Positions 45,219-55,779 of a stretch of DNA of 64,000 nt are shown here, piece after piece. The position numbers and the translations under genes were made by a program. Source of the stretch: Rutpela maculata (lineage: Eukaryota; Arthropoda; Insecta; Coleoptera; Cerambycidae); NCBI GenBank assembly GCA_936432065.2, contig OW386293.2, positions 94,819,795-94,883,794 of the forward strand, written 5' to 3'. Each line of letters begins with the position of its first letter. Positions within the stretch are counted from its first letter, which is position 1. The notes under the pieces are model-generated. The model saw only the letters and a list, made by a program, of their open reading frames with translations. It ran no database searches and was not told the DNA's origin.

Positions 45219-45742
45219 CAGGGTTGGCATGATTAAAACAAAATGTTTTAAACAAAGTGTTTAAAACATGTTTAAAACATCGCACTGTGTTTTAAAGAAA
45301 TGTTTAAATCATATTTAATACAAAATGCAATGTTTTAAACAAGTTTTTAAAACATAGTTTAAAACACAGTGCTATGTTTTAAACAAATGTATTATTTTGG
45401 CGTTTGTGGAAAGGCAGGAAAAGGCCGATGATGGTCCATTCCGATAAATAATTCCGATATAGTGGTTACGTGCACTAAACTGAGCATTTTATTTGCAGAG
45501 TGCTGTAAAATCCGTTTAAGAGCGCCATCTGACATCAACTAGTAGTAACAGACATAGTGTGCCTGGCACCATTTAATATTAGTTGCACATAGTTTTAAAC
45601 GTTTTAAACCTGTTTTAAACACGTTTTAAACATACCTTCAAAAATTAAAAAAAAACCTGTTTTAAACAAAAAAAACTGTTCAAAACAAAAAAAACTGTTT
45701 TTTTGTTTAAAATGAAAAAAAACTGTTTTTTTTCCAACCCTG
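45219..45742. mobile_element. hAT MITE (524 bp) inserted in LINE RT, perfect 8-bp target duplication
   Basis: TIRs CAGGGTTGG and CCAACCCTG; target duplication ATATTTTC at 45211-45218 and 45743-45750. Both are hallmarks of hAT elements. The ends are packed with GTTTTAAAC/GTTTAAAAC words in alternate orientation (a dozen or more), likely to be folded or protein-bound, while the centre (about 45400-45590) is unique and non-coding. Excision on paper of the element and one duplication restores the continuous LINE reading frame at SKLEN-IGIRG. Confidence 0.92.
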
Positions 45743-46121
45743 ATATTTTCTAACTTGCTGAACAACACCTGCTTATTTACTGAGTCGAATGCTTTAGATA
45801 GATCAAAGAGGATTGCTACAGTATATTTCCCCCTATCGACTTCTCTGTAAATATACTCAAATAAATTAATTGAGGCAGTTTCAACGACCTCCCACCTCTA
45901 AATCCATGTTGGCTGTCAGTTAAAATATTATTTTTTTCTAAGTAATCTCCTATTCTGTTACAGGTAATTTTTTCTATGATTTTAGAAATAACGCTGAGTA
46001 ACGAAATTTGCCTATAGTTATCAATATCATTTTCCATGCCTTTTTTATAGACCGGGATAACAACGGAATTTTTAAGCTCCACAGGGAAATATCCCTCTTC
46101 AGTAATTCTGTTAATTAAACT
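45743..46121 (-). pseudogene. LINE ORF2 N-terminal RT part upstream of the hAT insertion
   Basis: Minus-strand: NRITEEGYFPVELKNSVVIP, YKKGMENDIDNYRQISLL, SKIIEKITCNRIGDYLEKN, DSQHGFRGGRS, then after a single-base shift near 45890 INLFEYIYREVDRG and VAILFDLSKAFDSVNK. These are RT motifs 0-A of the same protein whose rest is at 44091-45218. Begins abruptly at the 5' truncation. Confidence 0.85.
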
Positions 46122-46269
46122 ATATATTATGTCTTGACACTTCGTGATTATCATACTCAGATTTTTTGCTGTGGTGGAACAATATGGAAACAAATAAAAT
46201 TGGGTAAAATAAAATATTTACACATGCCTCTTAGTTGTAACAGTTAATACTTATAGCCTTACAAGGTAT

Positions 46270-46798
46270 TGTTGCATATCTACAACCGACCGAGAGGGTG
46301 CGCTGTTGCCAAGTTTTTTTCCCCAGACGCATGGAAATTCGGCAAAACCTGGCAATACCGCTTCTGGATGTCCCAGGGCCGATGTATTAACTCTTTAGAC
46401 CTCAAATAACCTTCTTCCTCCGTCAATCATTGGACTTCACCATCACCGTTCATCGCCGAGCGATAATAAGCCGAAAGAATCCCATGGAATAGACTAGAGA
46501 ATCTAGAATAGAATGTCTAAGAGTTTCTGGAAGCTTCGAAATAGGTATTTAAGAGACGAACAGCCGCCGCAGAAGTCAGTTTCTTTGAGAAACTGACTTA
46601 CAGAGCGTTAGCGAGATAAGAAGCAAGAGTCCCAGGTGAACCGAGGCGTTTAGAATTCGAGTGCGATTGTCGAGTACCTATTACTGTGTGTAAATAGTAG
46701 TTGTTTTAAGTAATTTCAGTTGTATTTAAGCGTTAAATAAAGTTTATTTAAGAAGAAAAAGTATCACGTATCGAAAAGAACCCACCAGAAACGTAACA
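46270..46798 (+). mobile_element. Solo LTR, left arm of the palindrome
   Basis: TGTTGCATATC...AAACGTAACA, 529 bp, flanked by the 4-bp direct repeat GTAT (46266-46269 and 46799-46802), as for Gypsy elements. Promoter-like features in order: GGTATTTAAGAG TATA-like box near 46541, then CAGAAGTCAGTTTC with an arthropod initiator-like TCAGT ~28 bases on, and AATAAAG polyadenylation signal near 46735. No internal retrotransposon sequence adjoins it. Not homologous in an obvious way to the LTRs at 13.6/15.7 kb. Confidence 0.8.
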
Positions 46799-46804
46799 GT
46801 ATAT

Positions 46805-47011
46805 TTACTGTGAGAGTTTATAGGCTATATTTACAAGTTTGGAGTGAATTTTAGATGTCGTAATGCGATAGTAATTAAAAAGAACATCATTCGTTGCTAA
46901 ACTTTTCCCTAAAATTGAAAAGTAGCTTTTGTCTTCGGCACTTTGAATAATTTTGTGTGGTCCCTTCAGTTTGCGTAACCACTTTTCACATCCAATACAT
47001 TTATTTGCCAT
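46805..47011 (-). pseudogene. Unidentified CxxC-containing ORF at the palindrome centre
   Basis: 68-codon minus-strand frame starting MANKCIGCEKWLRKLKGP, mostly in the unpaired centre of the giant palindrome. The CxxC followed ~45 residues later by NYYRITTSKIHS could be the start of a small zinc-binding domain such as those at the N-terminus of some transposon proteins, but the second metal pair is not clear. It may be all that is left of the element's coding region. I do not recognise it. Confidence 0.3.
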
Positions 47012-47124
47012 GCTGATAGTTACAAAAAGTTATTTTTGCAAAAATTGACTAGTTAAAAGTCACAATTTTTAAAATTCACTCCAAACTTGTAAATAGCCTA
47101 TAAACTCTTTCACTGTAAATATAC

Positions 47125-48100
47125 TGTTACATCTCTGGCGGGTTCTTCTAGATACGTGATACTCTTTCTTCTTAAATAAACTTTATTTAACACTTAAAAA
47201 CAACTACAACTACTTAAAAGAACTACTATTTACACACAGTAATAGGTACTCGACAATCGCGCTCGAATTCTAATCGCCTCGGTTCGCCTGGGACTCTTGC
47301 TCCTTATCTTGCTAACGCTCTGTAAGAAACTGACTTCTGCGGCGGCTGTTCATCTCTTAAATACCTATTTTGAAGCTTCCAGAAACTCTTAGACATACTA
47401 TTCTAGATTCTCTAGTCTATTCCATGGGATTCTTCGGGCTTATTATCGCTCGGCGATAAACGGTGATGGTGAAGTCCGATGATTGACGGTTATTTGAGAT
47501 CCTAGAGAGTTAACACTTCATCCCTGGCACAGGGCCACAAAACAAACCAGATGTTTCACTTACTAGTATTCCCTATGTAACCAGTTTCATTTTTGTCATG
47601 TGACGTATACCTGCCCGGTTTCTGCGCAGAAGGCATAAACAGAGGAACCTTGCGGTTGACATGGAAGTTAAAACCAGCGAGTGTTTAATACTGAAATCTC
47701 AGAGATGGAAGTCGTCATCAGCTACACCTCATTTTGGAATGTGGTCTATTGTATTGAAGGTTAGAGTTGTTATTGTTATACATTTAAGTGATTTTTTGAG
47801 TATTTATTAGGTGACTTTTAATTATTGTTACGTATCAAAAGCTCCCTCCTGTGACTCTATACTCACTGGTTAAGACTGATTGGTATAATGCGCAGATCAC
47901 CGTACAAATTGGTACCTGCCTGGAGTTGATTTATTATTTAAACCATGATACGTCATAAGTGCAACATCTGGTTTGTTTTAATCTGTACCTCTAGGACTTT
48001 CAGAAGCGGTATTTCCAGATTGTGCCGAATTTCCGTGCGTCTGGGGAAAAAGTAGACTTGGCAACATCGCACCCCCGCGGTCGGTTGTAGATATGCAACA
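47125..48100 (-). mobile_element. Solo LTR, right arm, inverted and split by a MITE
   Basis: Inverse of 46270-46798: TGTTACATCTCTGG at the inner end, ATATGCAACA at the outer end. The inner target repeat (ATAC at 47121-47124) is kept; the outer one is shortened by a small deletion (CAACACCTTG versus CAACAATACCTTG expected). A 441-bp MITE at 47539-47979 interrupts it. Confidence 0.8.
47539..47979. mobile_element. MITE with 17-bp TIRs inside the right-arm LTR
   Basis: AAAACAAACCAGATGTT and its exact inverse AACATCTGGTTTGTTTT border 441 bp of non-coding sequence. Comparison with the uninterrupted left-arm LTR shows that some bases outside these TIRs (CACAGGGCC... and ATCTGTACCTCTAGG) are also additional, so the true element may reach ~15 bases further each side with imperfect TIRs. 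Confidence 0.75.
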
Positions 48101-48413
48101 CCTTGTAAGGCTATAAATATTAACTGTTACAACTAAGAGGCATGTGGCATGTGTAAGTATTTTGTTTTACCCAATTTTATTTTTTTCCATATTGTTCCAC
48201 CACAGCAAAAAATCTGAAAATTTAGTATGATAATCACGAAGTGTCAAGACATAATATATCATAGAATGGTGATTGTACCACAAAGGGTGGCCACCCTTTT
48301 GTCCTCGAAAAAACGTTTATATTTGTTTTTCCATGGTTAAAATCGTCGTAAAATTACCTTATTTTTTGGACTAAATTATCTCCATGCAGGCATTACTCGT
48401 GCCAAAGGACCCC

Positions 48414-50210
48414 GGAACAAAACCCATGAAAATGTTGATTCGGTGGAATCGGCTGAAATTTTGATATTTTGTAGTTCAAGTCATGCTGATCAAAAGTTCT
48501 TATCACATCGAGCCAATCCTATGGACAGTTCTTGAGATACAGCTTGTCAAAGTTAGGTAATTTGCGTCATTTTATACATTCAAGAACTTTTTACTTTTAA
48601 ACTATTAACTTTAGCAAAAAGTAGCAAGGGTCGAAATATTTTTGTTCAACTCCAATGGAGCTTAAGAATTTTTTTCAGAATTTTTTAATCAATTTTTAGG
48701 TTAGGTAAAATATATATGTCACATTCCGAAATGCTTCGGTGGGATTGGCTGAAGCTTTGCTATTTTGTAGTTAAAGTCATACTGATCAAAAATTCTCATT
48801 GCACTGAGTCTATCCTATGAGCGGTTTTCGCTCCAGGAGTGCCTGAAGGTCTTAACAACGACGTAACGGGTAATCTATATGTACGTGTTTATGAATGGCT
48901 TCCAGCGTGTTTGTGTACTGTGTGTATGCGTTTGTGTATATGTATGTGCCAGTATACAGAGTTCTCCGGAAATATCGATGACAAACTTCTGGTGCAGATT
49001 CTACATGCAAAAATATGTTCGCAAATACCTTGAACTACGGCCCTTTGAAAATGGCACCCAAAAATTGATTATTATATTTATTATTATTATTATATTTCAG
49101 AAACCTTTTGATTTACAGAGACGCGACTTTATACGCATATTGAACAATAATACAAGCTTATTTTTATAGTATTTTTTAAAAATATTTTTTACCGTAAGTG
49201 GGTGATATTGAGGGGGGCTGTCGATATTTTGCATTAATTTCTTGTCTTTTATTTTTTTTTACTTTGGTACAAGAATTTCATTCACTAATTAAAAATACAC
49301 AAAAAATGTCCTCTTTTCTTCAGTCGTAGGACTAGTGTGAGAAAAATTGTTCTAATGAGTTTGATGCGGAACCGCTGAAAATACAAGCGTATTATGGTTT
49401 TTGGGGTACACACGGCATGAAAATCACATAAAATATTTATCAATGATTCTTCTTCGAACGATACATGATGCTGGAAACAGAGCACTTGTTCCTGAAAATC
49501 CTATGGATGTTCTCAATATTTAAAAACTAAAAAGACAATATTAAAAAACAACAAAAAGTAAAAATAAACAGATAGAAAGTGAAACCAAAAAAATGGGATC
49601 ACCCTGGTTGGCAATGAGAACGCTCTCATAAGAAACATAGTGCCGGTAAGAGCAGATTCTTTGATAAAAATAATCACACACACATGCACGCACGTACACA
49701 AACACGCTGGAAGCCATTCATAAACACGTTCATATAGATTACCCGTTACCTCGTTGTTAGACCTTCAGGCACTCCTGGAGCGAAAACCACTCATAGGATA
49801 GATTCAGTGCAATAAGAATTTTTGATCAGCATGACTTTAATTACAAAATAGCAAAGTTTCAGCCAATCCCACCGAAGCATGCCGAAATATGTCATATATA
49901 TATTTCACCTATCCTAAAAATTGATAAAAAAAAATCTGAAAAAAATTCTTGAGCTTTATTGGACTAGAACAAAAATATTTCGACCCTTGCAATTTTTTGC
50001 TAAAGTTAATAGTTTAGGAGTAAAAAGTTCTTGAATGTCTAAAATGACGCAAATTACCTAACTTTGACAAGCTGTATCTCAAAAACTGTCCATAGGATTG
50101 GCTTGATGTGATAAGAACTTTTGATCAGCATGACTTGAACTACAAAATACCAAAATTTCAGCCGATTCCACCGAATCAACATTTTCATAGGTTTTGTTCC
50201 GGGGTCCTTT
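48414..50210. mobile_element. 1.8 kb foldback element (AAAGGACCCC family), private to the right arm
   Basis: AAAGGACCCCGGAAC at the left and GTTCCGGGGTCCTTT at the right; arms of ~510 bp (48414-48920 and 49693-50210) are close inverted copies. Each arm itself contains two diverged direct copies of a ~100-base subrepeat (GATTCGGTGGAATCGGCTGAA at 48438 and CTTCGGTGGGATTGGCTGAA at 48732, each followed by TATTTTGTAGTT and CTGATCAAAA). Long arms built from subrepeats recall Drosophila FB elements. The centre has an (ATT)n tract near 49070 and no coding. Absent from the mirrored left-arm site at about 43871. Confidence 0.8.
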
Positions 50211-50402
50211 CAAATCGATCAGATGCATAGAAACCGAGAAAAAAAATATAATAATTATGGACATATTATTTTTTATCCACATTCGTAGGGGTAGTAGAGG
50301 ATTAAAATTTTTACTGTGTAATATACTCTATAAACTGCACCGGTCATTTTAACTAAGTAAGTGCGGGGGCACATTTCCCTAACTTATCCGGCTATACCCT
50401 TT

Positions 50403-51632
50403 CTAAGTCAAATTTTAAAGTAATTTCCAAAATTTTATTTCCAGGGGCGACATAACGAAAACTTTTCCATGTGATTTTTACGGTACTTTGATAAATTATC
50501 ATTTTTTTTTTTTTAATTTTAGTCAGTTCTGCTAGGTTCTACATGACGATCATAGATTGATTTGCTAAAAACAACTTTTTTAAGTTGAAGGGACTAAAAA
50601 CCAATGAATCTACTAAAACTGAAAATTTTCTTCGTCACAGTTTTTTCGCTCCACGGGCAGGCTATTAGTTAATCTAGTGTTTTTATTTATCCAGCTACAC
50701 GCGCAAGTTTTCAAGTAAATAAATTTACAAAAAATATGTTTTATACTGCCGATGCAATACTGGCCCACAACCACATTCTCGTTCACACCTCACACCTTTT
50801 TAGATGAAGCCATTGAAACTGAATCCAGACGAGAACCTGAGATTTTTTTTACTAACAGGCAATCGTGTCCAGTAATTCCTTTCATGTGAATCTTATAAGA
50901 TTTCGAGTAATTACTCCAGGACAAAGGCGTTTGATGTTCTATTTTTGTTGCAAATAACATGGTACAATATGTAATATCGTGAAATAATGATGTTGAGCCA
51001 AAGGACGATCAGGATGACTAGAAGCCTCATTATCCAGGTGTTCCTAAAAGAGAATGTCACGTGGGAAAGAAGCTGCCTCTAACAAGTATGTTACGTATGT
51101 TACAAAAATGTCGGATATAAATTGAGTACATGTGGATGATAATATAGGTATTGAATGTACAAAGTCATCTAAATGACAAACTATTTTCTTATCTTTATAT
51201 TGGACTTATAAAATGTACACAGGCTAATAAGTTATATGTGCTGAATGCAACTTTTTTTAATATACGCATAGACAGAGAATTTCAAAGGTTTCGAAAAAAT
51301 TTTTATAAGAGTAATTTTTAATAAGTTAATTTTGCGAGAAATCGATTTTAATTATAGCTTTTTGAAAAAGGAAGATTCTACTGTAAAAAATGGTACAATT
51401 TTGAGATTGATTTGAACTTTTATTTAGTTCTAAAATTGCTATTGAAAATTACCAACAATTATTGTATAAACTCTTGCAGAAATATGTTCTTATCACTTGA
51501 CGTGTTGTCCATCGTGACTAAGAGAGACAGATAGGAAATAGAAATTTATTATTTTTAGTCCTAATTTTTTCTTAATATATTGCAAAAAAACTTTAGTAGC
51601 GATATAACATTATGTTACAGGTTTTTAATTTG
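50403..51632. other. Non-coding AT-rich stretch
   Basis: No gene or repeat recognised. Confidence 0.4.
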
Positions 51633-51722
51633 TACACGGAAAAAAATGTCTGCTATATCTAAGAGTAATACTCTTGGCTGAATGGAAGCTTAGATTCATA
51701 TATCCGCAAGAGCAACAGATCT

Positions 51723-52278
51723 TGTTCCAGAAAATATGTTATTGTTAAAACAATCAACAATCTTATAAGCTTTTTAACTGCAGGAGAGCTCGAAAAAAGT
51801 CTAGCTATGTTTGAACTAATTTTTTTGTCTAGCTTAGGCCAAGAGAAAGCGAATTTGAAACACTTATAGTAATCCTTGGAGGAATAACTAAATGAACATA
51901 AGCTTAAGGGTAAATAAACTTAAAATAAGTATAGAAATATTCATGTTAATTTTTTGCTAAACTTAGGCAAAATATAAGTAAACATGTATACAGGATAACA
52001 ATTGTTAAGCCAAAAATCCTTTACTTTCATTCAAGACTAAATAAATTTAAATTTATTGTAGCAAATCTTCCTGCAATTGCTTCTGTTTCTTGAGCAAAAT
52101 GTAAGTGTATTTAAAATAATAGAAGTAAAATTTGCATCTACAATCGTTTTTATCTCATATCAAATACTTTCCTTACTGGAGCCGAATATGTAAAAGTTTG
52201 AAAGAAGTATAGTAATTTTCAAATAGAGAGCTTCTAAAATTTGAATTAAGTTTATAGTTATACTCATAGAAAGCATAG
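51723..52278. other. Non-coding interior sequence
   Basis: AT-rich; the TAAGCTT and CTTAGGC words noted for the outer unit occur here. No coding. Confidence 0.35.
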
Positions 52279-52433
52279 CGAGGTTGTCCTGCCAATATGA
52301 TCTATCGTAAAATATAGCTATTTTGAGCTTTTGCCATTTTCGGATAACTAAAATTTTGTTATCCGAAAAGGCAAAAGCTCAAACTTTTTCTCGAGCTTTT
52401 TATGATAGGTCATATTGTCAGGACATACCCTCG
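52279..52433. repeat. 155-bp hairpin MITE
   Basis: CGAGGTTGTCCTGCCAATATGA at the left (22 bases of arm start, with mismatches) pairs with TCATATTGTCAGGACATACC and CTCG at the right; near the apex GAGCTTTTGCC and CGGATAAC pair with GTTATCCG and GGCAAAAGCTC around a 9-base loop. Confidence 0.7.
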
Positions 52434-54596
52434 TACAAAGTCTGATTTTTTAATCAACATTTTTAATTTTGCAGTTCTTTTCCAACACTGTTAGACTATA
52501 TAGGATGTATATCAGTCGAACTATTAAATTTGAGAACTTTATACTGACCTAAAGTAATATAATACTTAAATGGTATAAACATGTTTGAAAAAATGTTTGT
52601 GCTGATAATTTTGTACTTACTAAATTACTAAATCTATTAATATAATTTGTCTTCATATTAAAAGGTTGGTTTGGTTTCTCAAATCAGTGAAAAGTGAAGA
52701 GGTAAGGAAATCAAAATAAATTGCAAACAAAATGTAGTTTTATTTTTTTTATATATATAAAACAACAAAACTTATTAATGTATAAAATACACAAGGTAAC
52801 GAAATACCTTTCATGGTAACCAAACATAAAACAAAACTAAAAACTATATATATGGGTGATTTCACAGTAAAGCGATGTCTTCTTTTGTTCAGCTAAACAG
52901 TTGGTTTGTATTCTTAAAGCGGGCATCAGTGAAAAGAAACCCTTACTGTACTTCAGGAACAACAAGTTTTCTTTTTAACAAACAAGATCATTATTGGAAA
53001 TCTGTACTTGTGCTCAAAAAAACGTATAATTACCGGACAGTCCTTAAGTCATTCTCATTATGAAACATGACATATAAAAATAATTACATAAACTTAGCAG
53101 ATCAAAATTGTATTATATTGTATTGATCAAGTTTTTTTGTTCATTTACCAATGTAATACACAAAATGTAATAGCAGTGTAATACTTAGTCTAGCATGTTC
53201 CTGTTCTGTACAAAATTCTTTAAGTGTACGATACGGTTTGTCCTACGACAATCAGGTACGGCTGAACTTCACTGAATATTTTCCTTTTAGAGGCTTTTCC
53301 TTTTTAATTTTCAACGGTAGTCTCAACATCACCAGGACTCTAAAAAATGGTAATATATTACTAGAATTAGAGAATTTTTATATTCGTAATACTTTTAGAA
53401 CTCTCATTTTGAAAGTATTATATGTATATCAAGATGCCCAAAATTTTGTAATAAACTAATTTAAAAATGTCTGTAACAATGGCATGGTAATTTAGTGTCA
53501 ATTTGATACTATACATAGAAAAAGCACGTATTCTATGCATGGACTATATGAAATGGAGCATATTATGCGCGGAAACTTCGAAGCTCATTTCTGCCTAAAC
53601 TGTTCGTTGTACATAAAATAAATACGGAGAGATCATTTTTGTGCGGAATTTCATTATGTTTCATATTCATAATAACCTCAATTAGCCTCCGAGCCATAGA
53701 AAACGTGATATTCGCAAAAAAACGTTTTTTGTGAATTTTGACCTAATGAATAATTTTTTGTGCCATGGTGATGGCGTTCTCTATTTTTAATATTTTCATT
53801 AAAACACCAAAATAAATCGATTTAAAAAAAATGAAGGATATATTTTGTTAGATCAGAAGCCGTAGTTTTGTCTAAAGTGACTGGAGTAAAAGTATATTGG
53901 TATCAGAATGTCAAGTAAGTAAATATATTATCTTTTATAAGACATATTATGTTCTTTGGGTATTATACAAATTGCATTAGTATGTTTTTGATAACATTTT
54001 TAATTTTTAAGGGACAAAAGGAACAATTAATAGATAAGTTGATTAGGCCTGATTATTCGTATATTCGGAAAACACAAAAAAATGTTATATATTTGATTGA
54101 AAGTACTCGTATATCTGAATGAAATTGAAAATATAATGTACTCTATATAATAATATACATGCACACATGTAAACCTCCGCACTGTTATCGACGGGTGGTT
54201 GATGGTTAAAACTAGTTTCTGTTTTTATTTAAAAAAAAACTGATCTCACCATTCAGGTAAAGCTTCTCATTTATTTATACAATGTACACACAATGTGAAT
54301 AGGGCTTTTTTAAGACACCCTGTATATTGTTGAGCAATTGCAATTTATACAGACGTAAGCTCCATAATACTATGGTAAAAAAATTGGGTGTTCAAAAAAT
54401 GTACTATAGCACAAATTATTAATTTTCAACTATATAAGTTTCCTCTTAAAATTTTATTAAAAACGAAATATCTCAAAAAACCGTTGAGGTAAGTATAGGG
54501 AATTAGATATATAGAAAATTACCTCAAAATAACGAGTAGAATTCGAATCCGACATAAAAAATAAAATAGGTGTACCATAAAATAAGGTTGTGGTGG
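52434..54596. other. Non-coding interior sequence
   Basis: No gene recognised. A single CACCCTGTATATTG transposon-end motif lies at about 54316. Confidence 0.35.
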
Positions 54597-54617
54597 ACTT
54601 CCGGTGGAACCGGAAGT
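54597..54617. repeat. Perfect ACTTCCGG palindrome
   Basis: ACTTCCGG, five bases, CCGGAAGT. It also contains two ETS-type GGAA cores. Possibly part of a small element that ends at GCACCCTGTACCCTG (about 54745). Confidence 0.45.
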
Positions 54618-55003
54618 GTCACATACCTACATGGCATTATGTTCATTAAATAGATCACCCTCGGAAACCCCCGCATCTCCAAATTTTCAGATTCAAATTA
54701 TTTGTAGTTACTATAAAACGCCTAATAGGCGACTAACCGAGAAGCACCCTGTACCCTGTATATAGGTATAATTTTAAAAATATTACGTGCTATAATATAT
54801 TCGTTTAGATATGCAAAATACAAATATACATACAATTTAAATGTTATCAAAAATGCACTTTTGCTGAAGTATACTAGGTATAGTAAAAAAAAATAGTATA
54901 GTTACAACGACTTGTTGCCATTGTTGGAAAAATTTTAATCTCTTTTATACAGATATATTTTGTTTAGAATTAGCAGAAATAAAACAACAATAATAATACT
55001 TAC

Positions 55004-55058
55004 GGTTGAATAATGGAATCAATTCTTCTAATTGACATTCCTTTAACAGTTCTTCCAT
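55004..55058 (-). CDS. Candidate first coding exon, unidentified protein
   Basis: On the minus strand an ATG with good Kozak context (GCGATATGG) opens MEELLKECQLEELIPLFN and runs directly into CGTAAGTATT, a consensus 5' splice site, with intron phase 1. Upstream (55060-55210) is a GC-richer block that could be 5'UTR and promoter; the frame is open back to about 55170 but without another ATG. The short amphipathic helix LEELIPLF resembles the start of a SAM domain, which is only a suggestion. I could not find the next exon. It lies within the possible transposon 51633-55722, so it may be transposon-encoded. Confidence 0.3.
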
Positions 55059-55210
55059 ATCGCCACGTTTCACAAACTGATTATCACTATAATATATAAT
55101 TCCTATAAAAATTGCGTCGGACTTTGCCTTAAGCGAAAAAACAGAATGGCGTCGGCTGGTCAGCTAGTTTCGCCCTACCCTACTTTATCTCCCACTCTAC
55201 ATTAAGATGG
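55059..55210 (-). promoter_or_regulatory. GC-richer block upstream of the candidate exon
   Basis: Markedly less AT-rich than its surroundings (for example GACCAGCCGACGCC on the minus strand). Compatible with a promoter and 5'UTR. No TATA box at a convincing distance. Confidence 0.25.
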
Positions 55211-55779
55211 GTACAATACTAATTATAACTGGAACTGTAATTTCATGAATAGTGGCTATTCTAAAATCAAGTATAGCAAAATCTTTTCAATAAGTCACTG
55301 TTCTTGAGAAAAAGACAACTATGATTTACTTAAATTTATATGACATTATTATAAAGATAACTGTTCTAAGTCGGAAAACATATATAATCCTACAAAAGTG
55401 AAACAATATTTATCGCAATGCACATAGAAGTAATTGGGATAACAATAATAACTACTTGAAATAATATGAATTTATGAGTAGAATAAACTTTACCGTATTC
55501 TCCATTTGTAATTAATCTTTGTTTTTGAGCAAAGATTAGGATGTATTAAATAAAAATAAGATTTATCTTGGATGTCAAAATTAGGATGTTTTTGAAAATA
55601 AGATTAGGCTTTTCTTGCATGGAAGATTTTTTTTCGATACAAATGGAGTGTCAGTTGATATGAGAGTATTTTTTCAAGAGTAGTTTAACTCTTCAAAATA
55701 GATTAGGATTTTTTTCCGTGTATGTCCATTTTTCTTGAATATATAACATCATAGATATTTTTTAAACGCATCATAAAAA

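Larger units (their letters stand above)
44010..46121 (-). mobile_element. CR1/Jockey-like LINE, 5'-truncated, private to the left arm
   Basis: 3' end is an (AAT)n tract at 44006-44026; 5' truncation is at about 46121. The mirrored position in the right arm (about 48256) reads straight through from CATTCTATGATA into TATTATGTCTTGACAC, giving the empty site and both borders. It contains RT coding on the minus strand (44091-46121), interrupted by a hAT MITE at 45219-45742. Confidence 0.85.
43656..50402. mobile_element. Giant palindrome (about 6.7 kb) with solo LTRs in both arms
   Basis: AGGGTATAGCCGGATAAGTT at 43656 pairs with AACTTATCCGGCTATACCCT ending 50402. Pairing blocks, outside to inside: 43656-43870 with 50211-50402; 43873-44009 with 48256-48413; 46122-46269 with 48101-48255; the LTR 46270-46798 with 47125-48100; and 46799-46855 with 47065-47124. 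Removing arm-specific insertions leaves ~1.1 kb per arm around a ~200-base centre. The solo LTR being present in both arms at the mirrored position means the palindrome arose, or was homogenised, after the LTR inserted. Confidence 0.8.
51633..55722. mobile_element. Possible 4.1 kb DNA transposon with TACACGGAAAAAAAT ends
   Basis: TACACGGAAAAAAAT at 51633 and its inverse ATTTTTTTCCGTGTA ending 55722. Sub-terminal sequence at the right contains four CCTAATC-type words on the minus strand (55500-55710); the left has AGCTTA/CTTAGG words at similar distances. Inside lie a GC-richer block with a candidate coding exon (55004-55200) and two hairpins. No transposase motif is recognised and only ~15 bases of the ends match, so this is tentative. 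Confidence 0.35.
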
